From positions 124,001 to 188,000 of the forward strand of contig KV918896.1 in the NCBI GenBank assembly GCA_002049455.2: DNA of 64,000 nt, given 5' to 3'. Below are positions 55,433 through 64,000 of the stretch, piece after piece (the first letter of the stretch is position 1; every line of letters starts with the position of its first letter). Source of the stretch: Porphyra umbilicalis (lineage: Eukaryota > Rhodophyta > Bangiophyceae > Bangiales > Bangiaceae). Under the pieces are notes generated by a model. It saw only the letters and a list, made by a program, of their open reading frames with translations. It ran no database searches and was not told where the DNA came from. The position numbers and the translations under genes are program-made.

Positions 55433-56362
55433 ATGCTACGAACTGCTCGCTACCGATCTTTCCCCCGTATTGGACTTCCAGCATCAGTTCGTGTCAGACG
55501 CTGCAGCGCATGCAGGATGCAGGGTCATATGGTTTCGACCTGCCCACTGGTGCAAGATCCTTGTTATCAGTGTGTCACCCGTTGTGGGCAGACAACGTGC
55601 GCGGTGTGTCCTGTGGCATGCATGACGTGCAAGATCCCAGGCCACACAGAGGACCTGCAGTCATGCGTGATTCCCAAGGCGCGTGGGGCCAAGTTCGTGT
55701 GCGAAATGCATGATATCGCTGCAATGCACACCCGACTCCAAGTGATCATCGATGCCCGGGAGCTTACGCCTCGCCAATTGAAAGAGAAGCGGTCTCGCGC
55801 CAAGCAGTCTCTGATCGCGACGGCTGGCGATTCTGGGCGGGAGTCGCACGTGCCGTCCCACGTCGCCAGATCAACGATAGTCGACGACGCGGGATTGGGC
55901 GGCGCGGCAGCTCAGCCACGGACCAGAGATGCAGATGCTGCAGTCGCGGCCGCGCTGGACGCCGGTGCGAATCCTGGGGCTGCCCGACTTGCCGGCGCCC
56001 TCGCGGCGGATCGCGTGCGCCACGGTGATCGCGCTGTACCGGAGCCCCCCGTTGTCACAGCCTTTGGCGGGGCTAGCACCGTCGAAGAGGCGCGAGCGGC
56101 AGCCCTTGGCACCCTTGACCGAACGTTTCGGTCAATGCAGCAGCCAAAGTACACCCCGGCTAAGCGAAAGAGCTTGAGCGACGTTTTGCGGACTGTTGGG
56201 GTGCAAGCGAGGCGCACTGGTGCTAACGTTGAGATCTACGGGTCAGAGAACCCCTACTCTATTCGCTCTGGTGCTCAGCTTCGCACTGCTGGGCTGAAGT
56301 TTGCTGTAGCGGTTCTAAGCACCACCACGTTGGTTCGTCGTCTGGCCGAAGTGACCTCTTGA
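55433..56362 (+). CDS. Zinc-knuckle protein of unknown role
   Basis: 309-residue open frame from ATG to TGA. Near the N-terminus are a CCHC knuckle CSACRMQGHMVSTC (about residues 24-37), a Cys-rich stretch CYQCVTRCGQTTCAVC, and a second knuckle CMTCKIPGHTEDLQSC (to about residue 78), which are nucleic-acid-binding folds. Then come a Lys/Arg-rich helix (LTPRQLKEKRSRAKQS), an Ala-rich section and a C-terminal part (KSLSDVLRTVGVQARRTGA). Composition is less skewed than the surrounding shadow frames. It may be a cellular RNA-binding protein or the nucleocapsid part of a mobile element; no catalytic domain is attached. It ends at the edge of the Gypsy-3 LTR. Confidence 0.5.
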   Translation: MLRTARYRSFPRIGLPASVRVRRCSACRMQGHMVSTCPLVQDPCYQCVTRCGQTTCAVCPVACMTCKIPGHTEDLQSCVIPKARGAKFVCEMHDIAAMHTRLQVIIDARELTPRQLKEKRSRAKQSLIATAGDSGRESHVPSHVARSTIVDDAGLGGAAAQPRTRDADAAVAAALDAGANPGAARLAGALAADRVRHGDRAVPEPPVVTAFGGASTVEEARAAALGTLDRTFRSMQQPKYTPAKRKSLSDVLRTVGVQARRTGANVEIYGSENPYSIRSGAQLRTAGLKFAVAVLSTTTLVRRLAEVTS

Positions 56363-56364
56363 TC

Positions 56365-56755
56365 AGCTAGGTCCGTCGAAGGAACTGCCCCGGAAATCGA
56401 CCCACAGCCCAGCCTTCCCCCAACGGGAGGAGAGGATCACGGCAAAGCCCAGGGGGGAATCGTAGTCCAAAGCACAGTTGGTTTTATCAAACGGCGACGA
56501 GGACGGCGTCCCCGCTGTCAATAAACCCCTCCCAAACCGAACGCCGGTGGCCAAAGTAGCCACCCCAAATGCGCCAAACAGATAAATCCCTCCAAAGCGA
56601 AAAGTTTAATAAAGTAGTAGGGGGGTTGGGAAAACCACTGGGGAAAAGCCCCGCCCCCGACCGAATCCGATCTCCCCGAGATCTGGACAGATCTTTTCGT
56701 TGCTGGCCCGGATCGGGATATTTTGGGACGGCCTGCGGGGGTGTGTTGTACACAG
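56365..56755 (-). repeat. Probable Gypsy-3 3' LTR
   Basis: Position after the spacer, lower GC, and a minus-strand start TGTGTACAACACACC suggest an LTR of about 390 bp. No partner is in view, so both borders are estimates. Confidence 0.4.
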
Positions 56756-57409
56756 CTGAGGGGCCACGCCCCTTCCAACTGTCAGACCCCCGACCGCCAC
56801 ACAGCCCCCTCGTCGCGTGACGTGGCGTCCCTGCCCGTCCCTCGACGACCCCTGGGGAGGGGGTTCCGGCCCGGCCCCCTGGCCGGGTGCCGGCCACAAC
56901 TGCCACCCCCCCCCCCCCCGATCCTCGCCCCAGGGGGGTTGTCGAGGTCGGTCCGCGGACGGGATCGGCCCCACGCAACACCGGCGTGGCGTGGCGCGCG
57001 GCCCGCACGGGTGTCCCGCGACCCCCACACCCCCCGAGACGCACGTTGGCCCCACCCCTCCCCGTGGGCCCACACGCACACCCCGGCCTCACCCCCCCAC
57101 CACGTGCAACTCCGCGGCTCCTCCCCACCACCCCGCGACGTAACCCATCCGCGCTGGTTGCGACGCGGTGTTCGCCGACTCGTTCCTCCTCCCACCCCAC
57201 GACGTGCCGTCCACCCCCCCCCCGTGGTGTCCGTCGCTTCTTGCTTCTTGCTTCTGTGGGCCCTCGGGGGGTCCCCCCCCCCCCTCCTCCACCGCGCGGT
57301 TGCCCCCACCACCCTCGTCGGACCGAGGACCCGGCGGCCCCCCCCCCCCCCCCGACAACAAGGTGTCCGCGTCGGCGTCGTCCTCCGCGATGGCCGACAA
57401 GAAGAGGAT

Positions 57410-58183
57410 ATGGCATCCTCCACCGCCGTGGGCCCCCTACCCGTGTTGTCCGACCCGTCGACGTGGGAACCGGCGTGGGAGCGCGAGGAGCCCCGCATGG
57501 GCGTAGCGGACACGCTGGCCCGCGCGACGTTCCGCGGCATCGACTCGATGCGCCCCGCCAACCCATTCGCCAAGCAGACTGCCGCCAAGCCGCACGCCCT
57601 CGTACCGTCCCTCCACGACCAAGCCTCGTCGATCACCGTGGTGCGGTGTAGCCACGAGGTGGGGTACCGTCGTTCTCACGTCGGCTTCATGGACGATGCC
57701 CCCGGGGACTCGCCGTTGGTGCCGACTTTCGCCTCCCTCTTGACGTCTCCCACGTTCATCGGGGCGTCCGACAAGGAAGACCCCACGACGGTCCAGTCGA
57801 CGACCGCCCGCAACCACCACCGGGGCGTGCTCACAGGCCACCTCGTAGCCCGTCATCGAGCGGAGTACCTAAGTTTTGCCACCGCGACTCGCTCGCACTT
57901 GAACCCGTCCACTCCCGCGTGGTGCTACGGGGTGGAGGTCCCGTACGGCAGCATGGCGGAACTCCCGTGGAACCCCGCGGACACGACGGACGACCTCCAC
58001 GCGGGGCGGCATACCCCGTGGGCCATCCTCTGTATCGAGTGGGCCCGCCTCGAGGCGCCGCTGAACAAGGGAAGGATGAAACACGACGGGAGAGAGGGGA
58101 CTACCCCACGGGGTTGTAGTAGCTCAGAGTGTAGAAGGTGTCGTTGCGTCGACGGTGCCGGTCGGCGCGTCAGCGACCAGTAA
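57410..58183 (+). CDS. Gypsy-3 antisense frame
   Basis: 257-residue open frame opposite to Gypsy-3 gag-pol, between its pol and 3' LTR. Starts MASSTAVGPLPVLSDPSTWE (ATG at 57410). It contains GVLTGHLVARHRAEYLSFAT, AWCYGVEVPYGSMAELPW and HTPWAILCIEWARLEAPLNK. The VEVP motif block matches the Gypsy-1A antisense region (WWASVEVPRGMAARMP), and the following hydrophobic block sits at the same distance. The open frame extends further upstream in low-complexity Pro/Arg sequence, which I consider non-coding. Function unknown. Confidence 0.6.
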   Translation: MASSTAVGPLPVLSDPSTWEPAWEREEPRMGVADTLARATFRGIDSMRPANPFAKQTAAKPHALVPSLHDQASSITVVRCSHEVGYRRSHVGFMDDAPGDSPLVPTFASLLTSPTFIGASDKEDPTTVQSTTARNHHRGVLTGHLVARHRAEYLSFATATRSHLNPSTPAWCYGVEVPYGSMAELPWNPADTTDDLHAGRHTPWAILCIEWARLEAPLNKGRMKHDGREGTTPRGCSSSECRRCRCVDGAGRRVSDQ

Positions 58184-58497
58184 ACCCCGCGTAGGTCATA
58201 TGCATACCGCTCGCGAGAGCGCCCCTTGTACCCCGAACTGAATCCCGATCCCACCTTGCAATCCGCCTCCTGACAGATCCGCACGGGCCAGCCGGCCCGA
58301 TCCCCCCCCTCAGGACACGTCCACGATGCCCGATCAATTTGGCCCGACGGCACGGCCACGGGGAGAGCCACGATCCCGCCGCGCGACAGTGATGGTCACC
58401 ACAACGGCCACGTGGCTCCAACCGGGACACGTGTGGTAAACGAAAATCCGCCACGATTCGGAACTTGAAAACCCACGTGTCCCACATGGAAATCGAC

Positions 58498-61400
58498 TTA
58501 GGCGAGGAAGTCGACGACCGACCCGGCTTCTTCGACTCGTAGGCCCACACGCCGCATGCACTGGTGCACCTTACGTAGGTCGAACCGACTGGCCAACTCG
58601 AGGGTGTCCTCCTCGGGGTGGTACCCCCACCAGCGGGTCAACAGGCGTAGCGTGCCGTCGTCCGCGACTTCGTGGCCCACGAAGGCCTCCCAGACGAACT
58701 CCTTGCCCGTGTGTTGATGCCCCTCGGCAACCACGATGTCTTGGGGCACCCCGAGGTTCTGCAGGAGCGTCTGCGGATCCCCCAGCGGGCCTGGCGCCGC
58801 CGTCACGTGGTCGCTGGTTACCGTCTCAGGGTACCCGCCGATGTCCAGCGAGAACGTGCCCTCCCCGCGGGACAACACCTTGTACGGTCCGGCCGCGCGG
58901 GTCCCGAGCTTATACTTGGTCCGCGCGTGGCCATCGACGAACACCCCGTCCCCCGCGTGGACGTCCTTGTCGACTGGTCGTACGCGGGCGTCGTAGTTCC
59001 TCTTGTACCGCCGCTGTGCCAGCGTGAGGGACTTTCGCACCTTGTGGATCAGGTTTTGCAGCCGCGCTCGGATGCCCTCGCGGACGGCTCGTGGGCTGCC
59101 GTCCGTCTCCTCGGGTGCCGGGGAGCCGACGAGGCGTTCCACGGAGAGACTCCGTACACGCTTGGGGGTGACGAACTCGAGGGGCGCTACCCCGGTGCTC
59201 TGCTGCGGTCGGCTGTTGTAGGCCAACGTCAGCATCGACACCAACTCGTCCCAACGGTCTTGGTGGTCCTCGACGTACGTCCGCAACTGGCCCACAATGG
59301 TCTGGTTGTAACGTTCCACTTGGCAGTTCGTCTGCGGGTGGTACGTCGTGGAGTACCGGTTGGAGATCCCGAGGAGCGAGCAAACCCCTTGGAAGAACGT
59401 GGAGCGGAACTGGGGGCCATTGTCCGACAACACCATCGCCGGGGGTCCGCACGCCGCCACCCAGTGGTCCAAGAAGGCTGCCGCGATGGTTTCCGCGTCG
59501 ATCCGCTGAAGGGGGATGGCCCGCGTCATCTTGGAGAAGCGGTCCACGATGACCAACAGATGTTCGTTCCCCGCCGCCGTCCGGGGAAGGGGGCCAAGCA
59601 GGTCCATACACAGATCCGTCAGCGGTTCCGTCGGGAGGAAGGTCTTGATATAGTTTTTCTTGCGTCGCTTGCCGACGTGGTTCCTCGCACACTGCGTGCA
59701 GTTGGCCACAAAGGCGTAGACGTCCACCACGATTGCTTCCCAATAAAACCACCGTCGCATCGACATGTACATCTTGTTCGCCCCCGGGTGCCCGGCTTGC
59801 GGAGGGTAGTGCTCCCGCATCATCACCCCGTAGCGCATGTGGGTCGGCACGTAGACTTGCGTGGCCCCGTTCAACGGCGCCGTGCGTACCTACAGGCCGT
59901 TCGAGTCCTCGCGGAACTGCGACTTGTCGTTGTTGTCCATCGCCGCGCGGACCTCCTTGCACCGTCCGTCCTCTGCTTGCCCCTCGAGGAGCTCGGCGAG
60001 CGTCAGGGGGCCTAGGAGTCCCCCCTTGGTCTCCGGCGGTAACTGCCGCGCGGCCGACGAGTTGGGCAACGCCAGACAAGGTACCGCGTCGGGTATCGCC
60101 CCCTCGTCTCCCGCGGGTGTTGAGATGCGTGACATCGTGTCCGCCGCGTGGTGTGACGCCCCGGGGCGCGTCTGTACCACGTAGTCAAACTCCGTCAGTC
60201 GCAACCGCCACCGCGCCAGCCTCCCGTGAGCCCCGTCCATATGCAGAATCCACTTGAGCGTCGCGTAGTCCGTGCGTACCGTGAAACGGGTCCCCTCGAC
60301 GTTGGGGCGGAGAAGGAGGGACGCCCACACAACCGCGAGGCACTCCCGCTCCGTCGTACTGTAGTTTCGCTCCGCCGCGTTGAGGGAGCGGCTCCAATAG
60401 CCAACGGGCCGCGTGGATTGGTCGGGTTGTTCTTGTAAAAGCACCGCGCCGACCTGCCCCGCACTTGCGTCCGTGTCCAACGTGTAGGTCCCTTGTCGCC
60501 TCGGCAGGGCGAGGATGGGGGCCTCCGTGAGTCGCCTCTTGAGCTCCTCGAATGCCCCCAGGGCCTCGTCGGACAGCGTCCCCCACCGGTCGGGCCTCTT
60601 GGAACTCATCATCGCGGCCAACGGCCGCGCCACTTGGGCGTAGTCCTTGACGAACCTCCGATACACGTTACACATCCCGAGGAAGCTGCGTAGGTCCTTC
60701 TTTCACCGCGGGGGAGACGCCTCCTTGAGTCCGCGGATGTTCTTGTCTTGTACCTTCAGCTCCCCCCGGCCCACGATATGGCCCAAATACTCCACCTCCT
60801 CTTGGAACAAGTGGCACTTCTTGGCCTTCAGGGAGACACCCGCGCCTCGCAGCGCCGTGAAGACCTCCCGGAGGTGATCCACGTGTTCCCCCGCCGACTG
60901 CGAGAAGACGATGATGTCGTCGAGGTACACGAGGCAGCTCTTCCACTTGAGTCCCCCGAGGATCATGTCGATGGCCCGTTGGAAGGTCGCCGGGGCATTG
61001 GACAGCCGGAAAGGAAGGCAGATGTAGCGGTAGGCCCCCTCGTGGCAAACGAAGGTTGTCTTGTCCCGGTCCTCGTCCGCCACGGGGATCTGCAAATACC
61101 CCGAGTTGCAGTCGAGCGTCGAAAACACCTTGGCGTCCCCGAGGAAGTCAAAACAATCGTCCATACGTGGCAACGGGTACACATCCCGCACCATGACCTC
61201 GTGAAGTCGGCGGTAATCCACACAGAACCGCACTGTCCCGTCGGGTTTCGGAACGAGAACCACAGAATGGGCCCACTCGGCACTTGAGGGCTCGATAACC
61301 CCGAGGTCCCGCTGGCGTTGCACCTCCTTGGCGATTATGTCCCTCGAAGCGTGGCTCGCCCGATAGGGTTGTGCCCGCCGTGGCCGTGCCCCGGGGGTCA

Positions 61401-62560
61401 CCTGGATGCGGTGCGGGGTGACGTCGACCTTGCCGAGTTGTCCCGCCCATAGCGCCTTGTATTCCTCGAGGAGGTCGTCCACGTCACCACGAAGCCTGTC
61501 GGGGACGCCCTCCCAGTGGACCTCCGGCTTGATATACGTCTTGTCTGGCGGGTGAGGTGCAGGTTGTCCCTCGTCGATCCCCTCTTCGGCTTGCCGCCCC
61601 GTCTTGAACTCCTCGTCGGGCTTGTCACGGGGGTCCGCCCCCATCGTTAGGACCGCCCCCGGTTCCTCCTCCTCCTCGACGACGTGCAGCGGTCCATTGT
61701 AGGCCGTCGCGGCTCCGATGACACACCCCTTCGTCAGGTGCACCGGCACGTCCCCGATGTTCGTCAGGTAGAGGGACCGCGGGGTGTTGGGGGAGAACTC
61801 CGCGACCGCGTTGTGCAACAGTACCTTCCGTCGGCTCATTTTGACGGGGAGTTCCCGTACCAGGTGGACCCCCTTGACGTTGCAGCACACTTGGACCACC
61901 TGGATGCACCGCGGGCCCACGGTTACCCCTTGCCGAAGCCGGATAGCCCTAGCTTGGGCCTTCGGCTTGTTTCCTCGGCGAGGGGGCGCGGGCCGCGTGC
62001 TCCTCGTCCAGCTCCGCGTCGCCACCGTGGACGTGCCGTCGTCCCACTTGATCGTCTGCGTCTTGGGGGAGATGGTGTCCACGTAGTTGCGCTGGAAGTC
62101 CCACACGAGGATAAGCGGTACCGACAGTGCCTTGACCACGAGGAACTCATACTCCATAGCGGCACCCATGACGTAGATCGTCAGCGACACCTCCGCGTTC
62201 ACCTTGAGCAGCTGCCCCGAGGCGTCACTCACTTGGGTCCGGGGTGGCGCCCGCGATGCATACTCGGTCCACCCTTTGGGCAACATATCCGCGCGGATCA
62301 CACTTGGCCCGGCGCCAGCGTCGACCACCGCCCTCGTGGGGACGGGGGTGTGCCACGGCGCCAACTGGTACGACGCGCTAATCTCAAAATTCTCTTTCCG
62401 TAGTAGCAACAGCGTCCCCTTGAACCGCGGGCGATATCGCCCACGACGGCAGGGGCAGCGGGCCGGGACAGGCCACGTCGCGGTTACCCCAGGGGAGGCA
62501 AACGTGACGTGGTGGGGGGCGACCGGGGAGTTGGGGCGGACAGGGGGGATGGAGGGGGAT
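58498..62560 (-). CDS. Gypsy-3 pol region
   Basis: Minus strand. Protease-like AVVDAGAGPSVIRADML (about 62330-62280). Reverse transcriptase: RFCVDYRRLHEVMVRDVYPL, LPFRLSNAPATFQRA, active site YLDDIIVFS (about 61235-60900). RNase H: LDTDASAGQVG, STTERECLAVVWA (about 60480-60320). Integrase: zinc finger HYPPQAGHPG...CTQCARNH (about 59815-59680), MDLLGPLPRT, LSDNGPQF and HPQTNCQVERYNQT (about 59610-59305). Chromodomain-like LRLLTRWWGYHPEEDTLELA (about 58650-58590). Broken, with a few breaks. Confidence 0.85.
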
Positions 62561-62576
62561 GGCGATGCCACCCCCC

Positions 62577-63990
62577 CTAGGCGTTTCCCGCCCCGCGGCG
62601 CCCCTTGGCCGGGGTTGCCACGGGCGGGGCGTCCCCCCCTTCTGTCCTCGTTGACTCCGCACCGCCCAACAGGTCGTCCCACACCAGGGCCACGACGGAG
62701 GTGCGATCCGAGGGGGCGCCCGCCCCCGCGTTCCTCTGTCGAAGGAAGGTGCTCCGCGCGGCCTTCACGAGGTCGCGCTGTTTGTCCGTCAGAATCTTGC
62801 AATCAGGGACTCTGTGGCCACGCGTCCAACACATGTAGCACAGCGGGGGACCCGTCGGGGCCTCCCGCCGAACATAGGGCGCTCCTCCAGCCATGCGGAC
62901 CCCCGGGGTACCCGACGGCAGCACCGCGACCGTGTCGTACGTCGCCGTGTCATCCTCCTCCCTCGAGGAGTGGATGTGGTTGACCGAGAGGCCTCTGGGA
63001 CCCGTCGACGTCTCTCCCCTCCGCGATGATCTTCCGGGTGCCCCCCGGCTGGCCAACGCCATGACTTCCTTGGCGGCCCGATACTTCCCCGCCACGTCGA
63101 TAACTGCTGGTAGCTCCGTTGCGCCGAGTTGTACAAGAAGGCGTCCGTCCGTAGATACTCCGGTAGGCCTTGGATCAGCTGCTGTTTCATCGTCCCCTCG
63201 GAGTGGATGTTGCCGCAAAGCTCAGCGAGGCTCCTCAGACGTGCCGCGAAGGCATCCACCCCCTCGTTGTCCACGAGCGCAGCCCGGCTAAACTTGTCCT
63301 GCGCCAGCCCCAAAGCGTGCGGCTCCGCGTAGGTCGACAACAACCAATTGATCGCCGCGGGAAAGGATCCAAGCGAGCCCCATCCGCCCGCGATATCCGA
63401 CCCCGGTAGGTTCCGAGTGAACCGCGTCTCAGCGTCGCCCGCGAGGAAGTTGGGAATTAGGTACAAACCCATCCCCTCGGAAACGTCGTTGTCATCGCAG
63501 GCCTTGACGAACTTTCGGAGCCACGAGAAGACCTTGAGGGGTTCCTTCCCATTGAGCATCGGGGTCCCCCCGAAAGAGAACTTCATATTCTCGGCCGTCT
63601 GTCCCATCTTGCGGGCCTGCGACGCCCCGTAGGTCGAGTGACGGTTCCGTAGGCGGTACGATCGGTAGTCCAGGAAGCCCGCGAAGCGATCGTCCGGGCA
63701 CTCGAGGACCGCCAACTTGCCGGACCCCACCTTGCGCCCCACGTGGTCGTCGTCGTTGTCGGTTGTCGCCGGCGACGGCGAGGAAGATGAAGACGACGAT
63801 GACGATTAGGGACTACGGTGACGCCGTGACTTCCCTTTTCTGCGGCTCTTCCGCGTGTCCACTGGAGAACCTCGGCGGGGAACATCTTGAGCAGAGCCCG
63901 CGGGGCTCGCCGCGATGACCCGAGAAACGTTGGCCAATAACGACTCGCGGAACGTCGACAGCGCCGTGTCCAGTTCGGCCATCGCTAGAG
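62577..63990 (-). CDS. Gypsy-3 gag region (partial at window end)
   Basis: Capsid-like section with GKEPLKVFSWLRKFVKACDD and FPAAINWLLSTYAEPHALGL (about 63550-63290), a Ser/Arg-rich linker, and a CCHC knuckle CYMCWTRGHRVPDC (about 62840-62800). The acidic-serine linker and the pattern INWLLSTYA parallel Gypsy-2B gag (VNWLLSKYA). Broken; the N-terminus may lie beyond the window. Confidence 0.75.
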
Positions 63991-64000
63991 GCGTCGCCGG

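Larger units (their letters stand above)
56365..64000 (-). mobile_element. Gypsy-3: third chromovirus-like family, continues past window
   Basis: Read on the minus strand: gag (from beyond 64000 to about 62580), protease, reverse transcriptase, RNase H, integrase and chromodomain (to about 58498), then a spacer holding a plus-strand (antisense) frame, and a probable 3' LTR (about 56755-56365). The 5' LTR lies outside the window, so LTR borders and age cannot be measured. Broken, with several breaks. Confidence 0.85.

Noticed and set aside
56723-57409. Upstream extension of the Gypsy-3 antisense frame
   Set aside because: Pro/Arg low-complexity with long C runs; the protein-like part begins at the ATG at 57410.

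Overview
This window is transposon-dominated nuclear DNA from a GC-rich eukaryote. No rRNA, tRNA, CRISPR array or bacterial-type operon is visible. The GC-rich chromoviruses (Ty3/gypsy with chromodomains), together with an intact-looking Ty1/copia element, would suit a bangiophyte red alga such as Porphyra/Pyropia. That is inference, and another GC-rich alga is possible.

Layout. 1-15620 is a gypsy element (Gypsy-1A, +) that begins inside its 5' LTR. A nearly whole copia element (3581-9491) has inserted into its reverse transcriptase. From 15621 a fragment of a second Gypsy-1 copy is fused at about 17988 to the tail of another family, Gypsy-2A (17989-27494). That tail was in turn invaded by a non-coding LTR element on the minus strand (20868-26203, LARD-like, TSD GGGGT), which carries a 335-bp and a 461-bp tandem array. 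27495-28770 is GC-rich with one weak minus ORF. 28771-37670 has lower GC and holds DNA transposons: a foldback element with TAA target duplication (30422-32769) and a PIF/Harbinger transposase relic (34249-35728) containing a TA-flanked MITE (34733-35133). 37672-54194 is bounded by ~470-bp inverted repeats. Inside are a GC-rich AT-hook gene flanked by its own short inverted repeats (39007-43345), a second MITE, a minus-strand gene with an acidic tail, and a full-length Gypsy-2B (44030-52749, TSD GTCAT) inserted into that tail. 54195-56362 has a 226-bp hairpin, a MITE end and a zinc-knuckle ORF. A third gypsy family (Gypsy-3, -) runs from about 56365 past the window end.

How the parts work together. 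The three young insertions (copia, LARD, Gypsy-2B) each have LTRs about 2% divergent by hand count. The Gypsy-1A LTR remnants differ by about 6%, which fits the nesting order.

The strongest unexplained signal is an antisense reading region between the end of pol and the 3' LTR. It is present in all three gypsy families, with short shared protein motifs and, in two Gypsy-2 copies, a shared N-terminal motif. The copia primer site is also notable: it matches the anticodon arm of initiator tRNA-Met, which implies half-tRNA priming. All counts and alignments were done by eye.
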